A program made the translations under genes and the position numbers. The notes under the pieces were generated by a model. The model was not told where the DNA came from. It did not search any database and saw nothing but the letters and a program-made list of their open reading frames with translations. Shown here one piece after another: positions 1 through 12,189 of a stretch of DNA of 64,000 nt. The DNA is from Tolypeutes matacus (taxonomy: Eukaryota; Chordata; Mammalia; Cingulata; Chlamyphoridae), in contig JAKSZT010053883.1 of NCBI GenBank assembly GCA_026826555.1, positions 23,972,355-24,036,354 of the forward strand. The letters run 5' to 3'. The number at the start of each line of letters is the position of its first letter. Position 1 is the stretch's first letter.

Positions 1-36
<36 letters not shown>
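1..36 (+). repeat. poly(A) tract at window edge
   Basis: Thirty-six consecutive A at the very start. Most likely the 3' tail of a retroelement whose body lies outside the window. Confidence 0.9.
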
Positions 37-37
<1 letters not shown>

Positions 38-926
38 CATTTGCTGGGGTTGTGTCAAAGAGACACAGGAGCAATTGAAATTGCTCCCAATGAACAAAAC
101 TAGAACAATCTGAGCAAGAAAATAAAGTAGTACTGGATTATAACCCAAGATATAAAATAAATATCATGGCTCCATACTGATAAAATAAATGATTGAATAA
201 ATTAATGAATTGGGAAAAAGAGAAAACTCTCCCATGTAGAAGAATCCTAAATGATTTATGTAGATACTTTGCCCTAAAGAAGGGGGAATATAATTCCCCG
301 CTCCTCAAGTGAGGGCTGCACGTAATGACTTTCTTCCAAAAAGTATGGTATGAAAAGAGAGAAAAAAGAGGAACTTAGCAGTGGAGAAAGCTGACAAGCA
401 CTACCTATTTCAGCTAGGTGATCAAGGGCAGCATCAGCAATGATGTCATGTTGATAGTATGTCCCTTGATATAATGTGATGAAGATGCCACATTACCTCT
501 GTGGTTTTCCTCCCCAAAACCCATATTCTCAATCTAATAATGAGGAAAGGATCAGATCTGACCAGTACTCCTCAAAACCATCACAGTCATCAAGATTTAG
601 GGAAGTCCAAGAAATTGCACAGTCAAGAGAAGCCCAAAGAGACAGGACAACTAAATGCAATGTGGTATCCTGGATGGGATCCCAGAACAGAAAAGGGATA
701 TTAGGTAAAAATGAAGGCAATCTGAATAAAGTATGGACTGTAGTTAGCAATAATGAATCAATATCAATTCGTTAATTGCAAGAAATATATCATACTAATG
801 TAAGAAGTTTATAATAGGGAAGACTGGGTGCGAGATACATGATGCCTCTCTTCTATCTTTTCAGTTTTTCAGTAAATCTAAAGCTATTCTAAACAATGAA
901 GGCTGCTTTAAAAAAATTTTTTTTTA
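37..926 (+). mobile_element. Old L1 (L1M) 3' UTR
   Basis: The stretch reads like the long 3' UTR shared by ancient mammalian L1M subfamilies. Landmarks are the phrase around 655-720 (tggtatcctggatgggatcc, then a run ending in ttaggtaaaaatgaaggcaa) and the terminal part near 790-900 with catactaatgtaagaagttt and a closing A-run. It is on the + strand and carries no L1 protein. The 99-aa and 67-aa frames here are chance openings. The 5' boundary is not sharp. Confidence 0.75.
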
Positions 927-2289
927 ACTAGGAAAAAAGTATATACTCAACACAATATTGTTTACATTTAGCATTGCTGTTTCATTGCTTCCAGTACTCT
1001 TTTAATTAACTTTTGGGGCACAGTTATTTTCCATCTGTATGTATAATAAAGGATCCTGGTGCTTTTTAGTTTGGATTTGTTTTTAACTTGACATTATGTA
1101 TTAAACAATCACCATATTGTTTTGAGTATAATCACCGTTTTTATTGAGTATAGAACATTCTGGCAACTGGATGATCTAGAGTTTAGTTAACCAAATATTT
1201 CCTTTTAGTTTGATGCATTGTTCTCAAATATTTGCTATTAAATGTAACCCTAGAGCCTAAAGCTTCTGGAAAGGAATATATGGGAGTCCCCATATCTTTT
1301 TTTTTTTTTTTTTTTTTTCAAAATTACACACTATATGTCACCAATCCATTGAATTGGCAGAATCTGAGGGTGCAAGCAGGAAACGATGTCACCTTCAGCT
1401 ATAACAACATTTCATGGCATTAATGCCTGTCTACTTGTTGTCATTACAAGGTCCAGCCAGGTCTAGCCACACAACTGTCCCCTTTCCCCAACTCAGGGAC
1501 TGTAGGCAGAAAAGGGTTGGGGGTGGGACTGTGGAGCACATGATCTGCTCATTCCCCCTTCTTTTCCCTCCTCCTTTCCTTGCTTTCAGCCCCTCCAGAA
1601 TCCTGGCAGGAGAAGGGAGCACTTAAATGAAAAAGAGAATGGGTTTTTACTTGGCCAGAGCTGTCTGTTGTCCTTTCTGGCTATAGAGACCCTGGGTCAC
1701 GGCAGCCACGCCCATGCTAGCTCTTTCCTGCACCACAAGTGGTTTGTTTATTGCAGCTATATAGTTCCCTGACAAAGGAGACACTTTCTCCAGCTGACCT
1801 TCTGTGACTCTGCTCCAAGCCCAAAAGTCCTCTTTGTCAGTCCATCCCACTGCTGGGATCCCCTCCTCTCATGAAGGTACCCCATTAAGATTGCTCAAGG
1901 CTCAGTGAAATTCTGTGACCTCCATAGGGTCCACAGGACATTTCCCTCCCCTCCCCAACCCTCAGGAAGCCCTGGGAGCACAAAGCCGCCCTTCCCTCTC
2001 CTCGCATCCCTCTCTGCCCTTGAAGGCATCTATGTCTAACCTCCAGCCAAACTCTGACCTTCCAAAATCTCCCAGTAAGGAGGCATCAGCCTCTAGGTTG
2101 ATGTGGGTAACTGGGTCTCCCAGGGTCACACAAGGAAGCTGAGCACAGAGAGGTTAAGTCCAGCATACGGTGGGGAGGATCAACAGGGCCCAGAGTTTTC
2201 TCTTTGAAAAAATGTAAAACACAGAGAAGAATCTGGCAAGACTGATTCTGAAAGAAGTGTGGGAGTAGGAAGAGAGACAGCACACAAAA
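927..2289. other. No gene seen; AT-rich then mixed unique DNA
   Basis: The first 500 bases are AT-rich and end in an 18-T run at about 1301-1318. The rest is mixed-composition unique sequence. No frame has homology, splice context or codon bias that I can support. Confidence 0.6.
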
Positions 2290-3335
2290 AGCTTTAAAAG
2301 CAATGGAAAAAAAGATAGTTACTAAAATTGTAGAGAAATAATAGATATGAAAATTGTATGAATAATCTTAAGCAAACAATGTGAAATTTTATACTTATTG
2401 AATACATTCTTTAAAAATCATTTCTAATACTCAAAAAGAAATGAATAATTTTGTGACCATTAAAGAAATTGAATCAATAGTAAAAATCCTCCCATAAATG
2501 AAATGCTATACCTATGTTGTTTTGTAAATTAGTTGTCTCAATCATTTAAGATAGAGATAATACCAATCTTATGCAAACACTTCCTTTTATAAGATCAGCT
2601 AAACCTTAAATCAAAAATCAGACGATAGAAAAATGGAAAATTGCAGACCAAACACACTGAAAAATGCACAAAATCATAAAAAATTTTAGCAAAGTCCAGC
2701 AGCGAATAAATAAGATAATATATTATGGCCAAGTTTTATTTTTCCTAGGAATACGACTTTAGAATCAGCATATTAATTAATGTTATTCATCACAGTAGGA
2801 GATTTTTTTAAAAGGCATATGATCATTTAAAGAGATGCAGAAAAAGCATTTGATAAAATCAACATACACTCATGATAAAACTCTTAGCAAACTAGAAATA
2901 AAAAAAAATAAAAGATAAAGAAAATCTACAAAAAGCCGACAACAAACATCATATTTTGTGGTGAAACTTTGGAAAGGTTTCCTTTTGAGATCAGGAAGAA
3001 GAGGAGGATGTTTGCCATCACCATTAACATTCAAAAGCCAGAAGTCTTTTCCAGGACATTTGACAAGAAAGAGAAATGAAGAGTACAAGGATTGGAAAGA
3101 AAGAGGCAAAACTGTTCTTATTTGCATATGATGTGACTCTATGTGAAAAATCCAAAGAATCTACAGATAATAAAGTTTAACATATTTGAGGGATTGAAAA
3201 TCAATATACAGAAGTAAAGGTGACATTTACAATAGAAACAAATTACAAAGTTTTTACAAATAAATCTAGTAGAATTTGTGAAGTTCTTTATGCAGAAGTT
3301 TAATATATGTGATCTGCCTGATATGAGCTTGGCAC
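2290..3335 (+). mobile_element. Degenerate L1 ORF2 fragment (reverse transcriptase part)
   Basis: Translated pieces on the + strand follow the L1 ORF2 reverse-transcriptase domain. An IESIVKI-type segment lies near 2470 and a GCRKSI/DKINIH-like segment near 2835-2870. The region before the catalytic box is near 2980-3030. The catalytic box itself survives as an FAYD-like reading near 3122-3135, where a functional L1 has FADD. Frameshifts and stops are frequent, so this is an old dead copy. Homologous positions are intact in the younger L1 at 44.2 kb. Confidence 0.75.
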
Positions 3336-3479
3336 AATGTAGCATTTCATTAAACGTGTATTTCTTTATTCCCCTTGTTCTCTACCTGACGTGTTTACAT
3401 TTTCATCCTAAAGAAACACTCTCACATTTGTCAGGATAATTTCTGAATATTGAGTCTTACTGACTCAATATTACTTTCA

Positions 3480-3640
3480 AGAGTCATATTTGCGTAATAC
3501 ATTTGCCAAACACTGTCACATCATCTTTTGCACAACAGCCCTGAGAAATGGGTAATAATATTCTCCTTTACCCCAGAAGAAAGTGACCTACTGCAGAGTC
3601 AGGATTTGGCCCCAGGTCTGTCTTGATGCATAGCTGGAGT
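3480..3640 (-). mobile_element. MIR SINE
   Basis: Reverse-orientation MIR. It keeps the order 'cacaacagccctgagaaatg', a diverged 'cccag/aagaaagtgacct' segment and 'gtcaggatttggccccaggt'. Confidence 0.7.
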
Positions 3641-3913
3641 GTTTGTACCCTGCCCTGCATCATTTGACCTGGGGCTCGTTCATTGATTAATTCCATGTAT
3701 ATTTATTGGCCCCTGGACCAGGAGCAAGGGATAGTGTATGATGGACATGGAGTTCCAGTCTATTGAAGAATACAGATCATTGATTAACTACCACACAACT
3801 GGATGATGCCATACTCTGGAGCTCAGAGGAGGAAAGCAGGGGGACTGCCTGGAGGAAGGGGTGTTTAATTCCAAAGCTGAAGGATGAATCACCCAGGTAA
3901 AGAGTGAAAGTGG

Positions 3914-4015
3914 GGTTATGGTAGATTGAATTATGCCCACACAAAGACATGTTCAAGTCCTAACCCCCGGTCCTGTGAATTCATTTGTAAATAGACCTGA
4001 GGCCTTTAGAAGGGG
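3914..4015 (+). mobile_element. MLT1-type (MaLR) LTR fragment
   Basis: Begins 'gttatggtagattgaattat' and continues 'gttcaagtcctaacccc', the 5' end of the mammalian MLT1/MaLR LTR family. It is truncated after about 100 bp. Confidence 0.6.
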
Positions 4016-4559
4016 AATGGTCGGCCCCAGGGCTGGGCAACAGGCTCGGGGGCTCGCCGGACAGAAGAAAGGACTGGCAGAATCAGGGTCTCGGTGACCC
4101 CAGGACTCTCTCCACTTAATCTTTCATTCTGCTTGTCTCTGTCTTTTTTTTCCCCCAGGTATGCCCTTTGAGGCCAGGAAGGTGGCTCCAAGCAGCCATT
4201 TCCAGCTCCATGATCCCAAAGTCAAGATGGTGTATCTTCCATTAGCTCCAGCAGAAAATCCCAAGGAGGGAGCCAAATGGCCTGTGGGGCTGGCTCAACA
4301 ACTCTGTCCAAATGGCCGCATAGTCAAAAGCCCCTTTATATAACAAACCAGCACCGCAGGAGTGGGCAGCGCCGTAGGAAACATCCAACAGCATGGCTGC
4401 AGAGAGTGGACGAGTAGGCAGAGACCAGATCCCCTCCCGACTTGCCTCATGTTGCCTGCAGCAAATGGCCACCTGGGACTGCAACCCAGATCTCGCCCAG
4501 CCTCCTGTGGCCTCGGAACAAGAACTGGCCTGGAAAGCATTCAACCCTCCAATCCCACT
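4016..4559. other. No gene seen; GC-rich unique DNA
   Basis: Open frames on both strands up to 154 aa overlap each other completely. That pattern reflects low stop density in GC-rich DNA. I see no recognisable domain. Confidence 0.5.
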
Positions 4560-4960
4560 TCCAGGTATCGACACTAGAGAAATGCTCCCACGTGCACACA
4601 ATGAGACATGTACAGGGAGAGTTACAGCTCCACTGTTTATATGGAGAACAAAATGGAAATAACCTAAATCTCCACCAAGAGGGAAAAGGAGAAAGAAAGC
4701 GAGCAAGAGGGAGGGAGGGAGGGAGGGTATAGCATACTGACATAGAGGATGTCTATGATATTGTCAAGTGATAAAAAAGCAAGATGCATAAAAATACATA
4801 TAATATCTTTCATGCATTTAAAAACACACAAGGCAGGGTATATATAGCAAAGTGTACATACATACGTGTGTAAACAAATGCAGAGAAAAAGGTCTGTCAC
4901 CACAGTCGTAAAAGGGGGTTACTATGGTAGGGAATAATACGGTTGGGAAGGGTAGCACAG
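4560..4960 (+). mobile_element. L1M 3' end fragment
   Basis: Resembles the C-terminal ORF2/3' UTR part of old L1. Phrases near 4575-4665 correspond to 'agaaatgctc...cacaatgagacatgtac' and 'aatggaaataacctaaat'. A 3' UTR-like AT-rich stretch follows, split by a GGGA simple repeat. It is strongly diverged. Confidence 0.55.
4707..4728 (+). repeat. (GGGA)n simple repeat
   Basis: Five to six tandem GGGA units inside the L1-derived stretch. Confidence 0.85.
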
Positions 4961-5089
4961 AGGTACTTATTCTTTATAAGAATTGCCTGAATATGTAATA
5001 ATAAGAATGCCTGCATATAATTAAAAACAATTTTAAATGAATGGTGGGAAATAAAACGGCAGTAATGTTGCTTGGAATAGCAAAAACCA

Positions 5090-5285
5090 ACTGAACAAAC
5101 AAAACAACTAAAAACATCCATGTAGGGGGAAATGACTAAATAATTATGGTGCCTATTACACAGAGCTCCAGCCAGCCACTGAAAGGGTAGACTCACATGG
5201 GGAGATGTTCTCGAATGGAAAAAGCAAATTGCAAATTAGTGTGTACCAAATACTACTGTTTAATAAAAGAAATAAAATTTAGAAT
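5090..5285 (+). mobile_element. L1-like 3' tail fragment
   Basis: Contains 'aaacatccatgtaggg', 'actaaataattatggtgcct' and a 'cagccactgaaa' segment. These match the common L1 3' sequence in which a small-copy L1 tail is followed by A-rich DNA. Family assignment is uncertain. Confidence 0.5.
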
Positions 5286-5289
5286 ATGC

Positions 5290-5480
5290 ATAGAGTATGG
5301 GCTTGGAATCCCCCAGACCAAGATTTAAATCTCTCTGGAAGTTATCAATGAAGCAATATTGTGAGGTTCACTCTTCTACTCTGAGCCTCGATTTACCCAT
5401 TCTTAAAATGGGAAGAACAGTTTCTACGTCATAGGGTTGATGTGATGACTGAGCTAAAAGGCTTATCACAGTGGAAACAA
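5290..5480 (+). mobile_element. MIR SINE
   Basis: Forward MIR: 'agagtatgggcttggaatc', then 'ctctgagcctcgatttaccc', 'cttaaaatgggaa' and 'catagggttgatgtgatgac' in consensus order. Confidence 0.8.
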
Positions 5481-5488
5481 AACAGAAA

Positions 5489-5530
<42 letters not shown>
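5489..5530 (+). repeat. (GAT)14 microsatellite
   Basis: Fourteen uninterrupted GAT units directly downstream of a MIR. The minus-strand frame reads it as poly-serine, which is not a gene. Confidence 0.97.
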
Positions 5531-5533
<3 letters not shown>

Positions 5534-5984
5534 AAATGTTTCATCTGGGAAGTGGGTTTGGGATGCAGGAAAGAGTCCATTTTACTTTATACACTCCCAC
5601 ATTGTTTGAATACTTAACAGTGAGTTTGTGTTAATAGCAAATTTAAAAAAATACTAATAAAGATTAAAAGAGAGAAGAGGAACCTCAGGCCAGCAGCTGC
5701 CTGCGACGTGCCTGCCAGGGGCTCTCCGCTCTGCCTTGCCCTGCAGGGAGGCTGACGGACCAGTCTGCACTGGTCATTGCTGGCTGCAGCTCGTGGGTGT
5801 GTGCAGCCAGCCACCTCCACTTTCATCTTGAGAAAATCATTTCTAATCCCACAACAGTGATTATGGAGAAGGACAGGGAATTGAGTCAGGCCCTCACAGC
5901 ACTGGGAGTCAGGCAAAGGTGGTCCCGCCCAGGAGGGGCCTCAGGAGCCAGGAGGTGGGTGACAAGTGCCCTCCTGTCACCTGC

Positions 5985-6245
5985 CGCATCCTGCAATTTA
6001 ATATAGTTTGGACATTTTTCCAGCTGAGTGGCAGCCGGGGCTCCAGCCGCATGAAATTGGACGGATAAAAGCAGGAGCAAAGTGCGCCGAGACCTTGGCT
6101 CCCTGTCACTTTGCTGCCAGCTCTGCCGGAGACAAGCTGGCACGTTAACTGGGTGAGGTTTATAATGAAATGAATGGAGAGTGATTGCGAATTCCCCGAA
6201 AGTCGAAAGTCGTCCTTCCTGTGAGTCACGTGGTTCTGTTGCTGT
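5985..6245. promoter_or_regulatory. Candidate conserved non-coding block
   Basis: Repeat-free, mixed-composition block with 'gcaatttaatatagtttgga', 'ggtttataatgaaatgaatg' and a canonical E-box-type 'gtcacgtgg' at about 6226. No coding frame is supported. Its function as an enhancer is inference only. Confidence 0.3.
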
Positions 6246-6444
6246 AGCGTTTGGCAGGAGGGGCGTCAGGCAAAGGCCTGGAGGCTCTGTCCAGCCGTGG
6301 AGAGGAGACCCCAGGCCCCTGGTAGCAGAGTCTGCAGTGCTGCAGCCCCGTGCACTAAGCACCTACTGTGTGCTGAAACTGTGCAGGCCCCAGGGGCCTG
6401 CAGTCAGCAAGACAGGGGCCCCCTTCCTCAAGGACAATCACAAT

Positions 6445-6665
6445 GATGAAAACAGTAAGTAACATTCCTTCACCACTGGCCTATGAGCTCTCACTCATTT
6501 CTCATTTAACCCTCACAACTACTCTGTGGAGTAGATGATTATCATCCCAATTTTACAGAAATGGAAATTGAGGCTCAAAAAGTCTGTTACCCATGGTGAA
6601 GCACCTGTGGAAAGGCAGAGTTAGGACTTGAGCCCAAGTCTGTCGGTGCCGTGTCTACACCGACC
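6445..6665 (-). mobile_element. MIR SINE
   Basis: Reverse MIR: 'tttaaccctcacaactactc', 'caattttacagaaatggaaa', 'ttgaggctcaaaaagtctg' and 'ttaggacttgagcccaagtc'. Confidence 0.85.
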
Positions 6666-7554
6666 CTCTTCAACATGAGGCAGCCCCAGCAAACACTGCA
6701 GAACACTCTGGAAGTGAGACCTGTGCCCAAGGGACAGGCACCAAACAGGATCCCTCTCCAACACCCAGCTAGGGGCTAAGTGAGGTTTGAAAGGGATTTC
6801 TTGACCCTAATGTTGAACTCTGGAGCCCCCACCCCCACCCCCAATGCAGGGTGTGTCGGCACAGCTCCTCCACGGGATACTTGGTTGGCTCTTTATGTCA
6901 GCCTAATGGTAGGGGCAGGATGGGAAAGGGAGGGGCAACCCAAACCCCAGGAGGTCCAGGCCTCCTCATTTTTGTCCCTAGGCTTGTCAGCATCTCCCCA
7001 GGAAGGTCGCTATAGAGGCAGGGAAGCGAAGGAAGATGGAGGAGCTCAATAAACTGTAAGTTGGGGGCTGAGCAGGTGGGCTTTGCCTTTGAGCTCTGCC
7101 CTGACAATGGAAATGGGATGGCAGAGGTCATGGATGTGGGAGGGGGCACTGGGGGGCGGGGGAGGGGGAGAGAAGAGGAAATGAGCAAGGGGAGGGAGCC
7201 TGGCCAGGGAGGTGGAGAAAGAGGATAAGGGTCTCTTAGATGTAGAGATGAGAATCTAGCCCTTTAATTTAGTGTTATTATTTTTCTTAATATTTCTAAC
7301 AGCTCATCAACTTGATAGGCGGCTTCTTATTAATATCTTTAGTATTTTTAAATCCAAACTGTCTAGATCTTTCCTTTCCCAGTGTTCAAATTTCTTCTTG
7401 TGTATCTTCCCCCTAACTGCAGTTTGGAGGCTTCTGATTCACCTGGGTCCCTCTTAGGGTGAGTCTGGAGTTGGGACAGGCAGGTCTCAACTGCGTCCTC
7501 TGACACCCGAGGGTCTCAGCTGGGAGGAAGGAGAACTGGTGGCGAAAGTGGCTT

Positions 7555-7740
7555 AACAGTTCCCAGTCTGGGTCCCTGGGGGAATCACTCCATCTCCATG
7601 GACCTCAGTTCCTCGGTGTAAAATGCGGGCAATAAGCCCTAAGGGCAGTGGGGAGTGAGGTTATACGGTGGGAGGGAGCACGGAGCCCGGCCCTGGGTCC
7701 TCAGCACTGAGCCCAGCAAATGCTCAGTAAATATTAGACT
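7555..7740 (+). mobile_element. MIR SINE
   Basis: Forward MIR, diverged: 'catggacctcagttcctcgg', 'gtaaaatgcgggcaataa' and the 3' end 'caaatgctcagtaaatatta'. Confidence 0.7.
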
Positions 7741-8244
7741 CTCTGTGCCCCTGGGCCTACAGCTCCTCACAGAGGACCACTCGGAATCCTTTTGCTCAAG
7801 CGATATGAAACCAGCCCAAGGTAGCTCAACAAAAAGGGCATTTACCGGCTGCGGTAACTGAAAAGACCATGGGGAGTTCTGGCTTTAGACGTGGCTTCAT
7901 CCAGAGGGTCCCTGCTGTCGCCCCAGGACCTGGTCGCTGTCTCCTCCATCTCTCATTCCCACTTCTTCAGACAGGTCCTCCGCTGATGGAGACGAGACGG
8001 CTGCGCGGCCACGCACCTGCGCCCAGGCAGGTCAAAGTCTCTCCCTAGGAGCCCAGCTCAAGGCCCACACGTGGGCCACATGTTCCTTCCACACCAATCA
8101 CTGTGGCCGTGGCACAGGGGACGCTCTGATTGGCTTAGGCCCAGGTCCCAGGGACTGGGAACTCTGTGATCCCGGTAAGCTCTTGAGGCTCATTTCCACC
8201 AAAAGGAGCAGCAGGTGACAGTGGTCAGCACGTCCGTCCGTCCA
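7741..8244. other. No gene seen
   Basis: Unique GC-rich DNA between two MIRs. Short frames only, with no recognisable product. Confidence 0.5.
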
Positions 8245-8450
8245 CGGAGCTTCCTTTGATACCAGACACGGCTCTAAGCCCTTTACATGCACCGACACAT
8301 TTCACCCTCAGAACAGCCCAAGGAGGTAGGTACTTTCAACACCCCCACTTTGCAGAGAAGTTAGAGAGCTTGGTTTGAGGTCACACAGTTAGTGGAGCAG
8401 CCAGGCTTCTGTCCCAAGACCTGTCCTCAGCCACCACTGCACTGTGTCCT
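8245..8450 (-). mobile_element. MIR SINE
   Basis: Reverse MIR: 'cggctctaagccctttacat', 'cagaacagcccaaggaggta', 'ctttgcagagaagttagaga' and 'ttgaggtcacacagttagtg'. Confidence 0.85.
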
Positions 8451-9785
8451 GAGGGGGAAACAACCATCACATCAATGACAACAACAGCCATGGAGCTGGT
8501 GTGAGGAGCCAGGGAAGTGGGCTAGCGCCTGGGAGGAGCGGGGAAGGCGCCCATTCCCTCCTCCCCCTGTGTTTCAGACCTCACTCCCTGCATCCGTCAG
8601 GCCTGGAAGCTTCCATTCAGATGGAGTCCTTGCATTTCTGGAAAATACCAGGGGGAAATGAGGTCCCAAATCTCCCTTCTTCTCCTCTTTTTTCCTCTCC
8701 CTGTTTCTCACCTCCTCCCTGACTGATACCTGCCTGTACCAAGAGACATAAAAGAAAAGCCACCCCTCCCAGGGCCCATCACCATGGGGACTGGAAACCC
8801 TACAACCCCCCTTTACACTTTGGGGAGAGGGGCTCAGGGGTCCTGAGCTGAAAGGAAGGCATGTGTCCTGCGACAGGTGTCCGCAGCAGTGCTGGGTGAG
8901 GTCCAGGCAGCCCTTCCCAGGGGGTTCAGGAGAAGGTCACGCTGAACCTAAGAGGAATGATGTGCTAATGGCGGGAATTCCAGGCACCACAAGGAGGCTG
9001 TTTTAACACAAGGAGCACTCCCAGGGTTTGCAGATGAGGCCAGCTCAGCTGTGGGTAGAGCAGATCCTGCAGCTCAGAGTGGTGAAGCCAGAACAGTCCT
9101 TGGAGAAGGGGACTTCCAGGGGAGGCAAAGACCATCAGAGCCTGGAGTGAGGACCCACCTGCCTGACTCCCCAGCTCTCCTCTCCCCAGATCTGGGGCTA
9201 CCTGTCCCCCACCTTCAGACTGCACCCCATCCTGGGCTCAGGAACTGTCAGGATTTCAGAGATCCCTGTAACCCCCACCCCCAGGTCCAGCCCCAGGTCT
9301 CCTTCTCTGCTCTTAGAGCCTGAGCTTGGCCATCTCTGTTACTTGAGCTCTGGCTTGGGACCAGGCTCTGCTCTTAGCATCACCACCCTGCCCCTCCAGC
9401 CTAGGCTCCTCTGCCCTCTTCTCCAATTCAAGGTTCTGTATTCCAGTCTACACACACTCTGCTCTCCCTCAGCACTGCAGGGCTACGAGCCTGGGCTGGG
9501 GATGGGGTGAGGGCAGGGCAGGACTGACCGCAGACAGATGTGGTCTGGAAAGGAGGGCGAGACGGAGTCAGGCAGATGGCCCAACCTGGGTGTCAAAGTG
9601 CGGGAGCCAGGCAGGGATAAAAAGAGGTGCAGGCAACTGGGGGTGGGCAGAGATCCCTCAGCCTGGCATTCAAGGCCCTTCCCCACCTGGCCCAGCCTCA
9701 CCCACGATTCGCTTACTACCCTGAGCTAGGCAGGCCTTCCTGGACACATGCCATGCCATTTCCTGCCTCCGTCTTTTGACCCGTG
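8451..9785. other. No gene seen; GC-rich unique DNA
   Basis: Over 1.3 kb of GC-rich sequence with overlapping short frames on both strands. No repeat family or exon is recognised. Confidence 0.5.
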
Positions 9786-10205
9786 CTGCTCGCATTTATT
9801 TCCTGAAGTTGCCATAACAGAGTACCTCAAACTGAGTGACTTAGAACAACAGAAATGTATTCGCTCACAGTTCTGGAGGCTGGAAGTCTGAAATGGAAGT
9901 GTTGGCAGAGCCACGCTTCCTCCAAAGACTCCAAGGAAGTAAACTTCCTTGCCTCTTCCAACTTCTGGCAGTTTACTGGCAATCATCGGCATTTCTTGGC
10001 TTATAGATGCATCACTCCAATTCCCCATCATCATATGGCATTCTCCTTGTGTATCTCGGTCTCCAAGTTTCCCTCTTCTCATAAGGACACCAGTCATTGG
10101 ATCTAATCCACTTTGACCTCATCTTAATTTGATTACACCTGCAAAGAACCTATTTCCAAATCCCTCTTCACAGGTATTGGGGGTTAGGACTTGAACACAA
10201 TTCAA
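9786..10205 (-). mobile_element. MLT1-type (MaLR) LTR
   Basis: Reverse-orientation LTR. The start reads 'atttatttcctgaagttgcc', followed by 'gacttagaacaacagaaatg' and 'cacagttctggaggctggaa'. The body has 'cataaggacaccagtcattg' and the far end 'ttaggacttgaacacaattc'. These are the hallmarks, in order, of the MLT1/MaLR LTR family. The 123-aa and 83-aa frames lie wholly inside it and are not genes. Confidence 0.85.
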
Positions 10206-10239
10206 CCCACTATACTACTCTTTTTTTTCATCTCAAAAT

Positions 10240-10450
10240 TCCTTTCCTTATTTTGTCCACTTGGCAAACTCCTATTCATCCCTCAAAACCCAGATTAGAG
10301 GCCTCTACCCCTTCTTCTCCCAAACCCTGTAGAGAAAATCATCTTCTCTTCTCCATTGCTTATGAGCTATGAAACTCTGTTTGTACACATCCTTATCAAC
10401 TACATTGTGACATTTATTATTTGCTCATCCACACAGCTGGATTTAAATGT
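10240..10450 (+). mobile_element. L2 LINE 3' fragment
   Basis: Pattern typical of the L2 3' region: 'actcctattcatccctcaaa', 'tagaggcctctaccccttct', then 'catttattatttgctca'. Confidence 0.6.
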
Positions 10451-11515
10451 TGTCAGGACTTGCACACATCAACTGACCAGGGTTTGAAACATTCATGGGC
10501 AGAGCCTAGATGCCCCCACCTCCCCCCAACTCCCCATCTTCTTTATTTCTAGGATTGTTGTCGGCAGGGGCTGGCATGGGAACTCAGGAGACCAAGTGCA
10601 CCCTGGGGCCAGGAAGGGAGAATTGTCTCCTCTCCTGGGTGGAACCCAGCCCTGCTCTGGTAACTGGAGGACGGGCAGCTCAGGAGCGTGAGAAACAGCC
10701 CCCTCGGCACAGGAACTCACATCCCCACTGGGGCACAAGCAACAGGGGATCTTCCAGCACCTCGAGTGGCTTCCTGGGTAGAGGTGAATAACAGCAGGAG
10801 GGAGAACAGAACAGGCTCCACCCACTGACCAGAGCCATGGGTGGACATATGAGCCCACGTGGCACACTCTAGGGATTCTCAGCAGGGGAGTTTGCCAGAG
10901 CCCACGGTGCTGGAAGCCTTAATGCTGGTGAGATTCAGGCTTACCTGTTACGTGGCCCCATTTCCATCCACAGGCTGTTGACATTCAGAGGCCATGACCA
11001 CCGAACCTGGTGTGCATTTTCCCCAACATCCCCACATCCCCACACCTGCCCCCCAATAGGCTGCCTGTCACAGAGACAGGATTTACTTTACTAAGGAAAA
11101 CAAGGAAAATGGGTCCATTTCAGATGTAAATGCCCCGAGGCCTCCATCCTCGGTGGCGACAGTCACATCCACAGCCTTGGAGCCATCTGAGGCTGCCACT
11201 GGCTCAACAGTGGCGGGGGCTGGGGCCGCTTGTGCAGTAATGCGGCTGCACTCAGCCTCCTGAGATCTGTGCCCAAACCACGGAGAGCTTGGCAGCGCAT
11301 TTTTTTTTCTTTGAACAAATCAACTCGCCCCCACAGCCAAGCAGCGTAGAGATTTCAGTGTGTCCAGATATTAGAGGTAGGAAACTAATATCCAATTCTG
11401 CAGGTTTTATTGGTCTCACCCACAGCCACCTGCTGTCCCTTCCCGGGATCCCCTGAGGGCTGCCCATGAGTTCTTAAGGTCCTGTGCTGAAATCCCCAAC
11501 ACAAGCCCTTAATGA
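10451..11515. other. No gene seen; GC-rich unique DNA
   Basis: Overlapping frames of 93 and 124 aa on opposite strands cover the same bases near 10.5-10.87 kb. Neither has a domain, signal peptide or splice context that I can support. Confidence 0.5.
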
Positions 11516-11581
11516 CTCCCTCCCTCCCTCCCTCTCTTCCTCCCTCCCTTCCTTCCTCTCCCTCCCTCTCTCTTTTCTCCC
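11516..11581 (+). repeat. Pyrimidine tract (CCCT/CTTC)n
   Basis: Sixty-six bases of almost pure C/T built from CCCT and CTTC units. Confidence 0.9.
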
Positions 11582-12189
11582 AGTCTTTTCTTACTGCTTG
11601 TCATCTCTGAGAACAGGGAAAACCAACCTCAGAATGGAGTTGCCTTCCTTTAATCAGGGCTTGCTTTCTTTTTCACAGAGCTCAGAGATGGAGGCTTCCA
11701 AAGATAGGGAAGACACTGGCTGCAATTAACATTTCCCTGCTCTCTGGAAAAGAGGAATTATTCCAGGGTGTGGATTTTTTTTTCAGGTGCTTTAGCATGG
11801 GAGGCGCTGGGAGGCCAGCCATGCAGTAGCAGATCCCCCACCAGGCAGAGCACGATTCCCGAAGAAAAGGGGGCTGCTAAGCTCAGACACAGGAGAGTGG
11901 TCCTTGAGGCAGGATTGGGGAGACCCCATGACAGGTAGAGGGAGCCAGCCTGACCCCTCTACCAGGATGACCGGATTCTCAGGGAGGAACTTGGACCAGT
12001 TCTGCCAAGTTGACAAGACCCTTCCTAGTTTTGTAGCTCTCTTGATCTTCTGGTCTTGCCCACAATCCCAACCCTACTTTGATTAAATGGTCTCCCTCAT
12101 CCTTAATGGTGACAAAGAATTGTCCCGTGTGATCAAAGTGGGAGGACACTGGAGGAACAGCAGGAAATGTGGCTGGAGGAGTGATTGAG
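11582..12189. other. No gene seen
   Basis: Unique DNA. The short frames here have no recognisable content. Confidence 0.45.

Noticed and set aside
5368..5580. Poly-Ser protein frame
   Set aside because: Antisense reading of the GAT14 microsatellite and a MIR.
9726..10106. 123-aa minus and 83-aa plus frames
   Set aside because: Both lie in an MLT1-type LTR.
11101..11260. Possible coding exon or processed pseudogene
   Set aside because: A short Ala/Ser/Thr-rich reading, without splice sites, homology or a poly(A).
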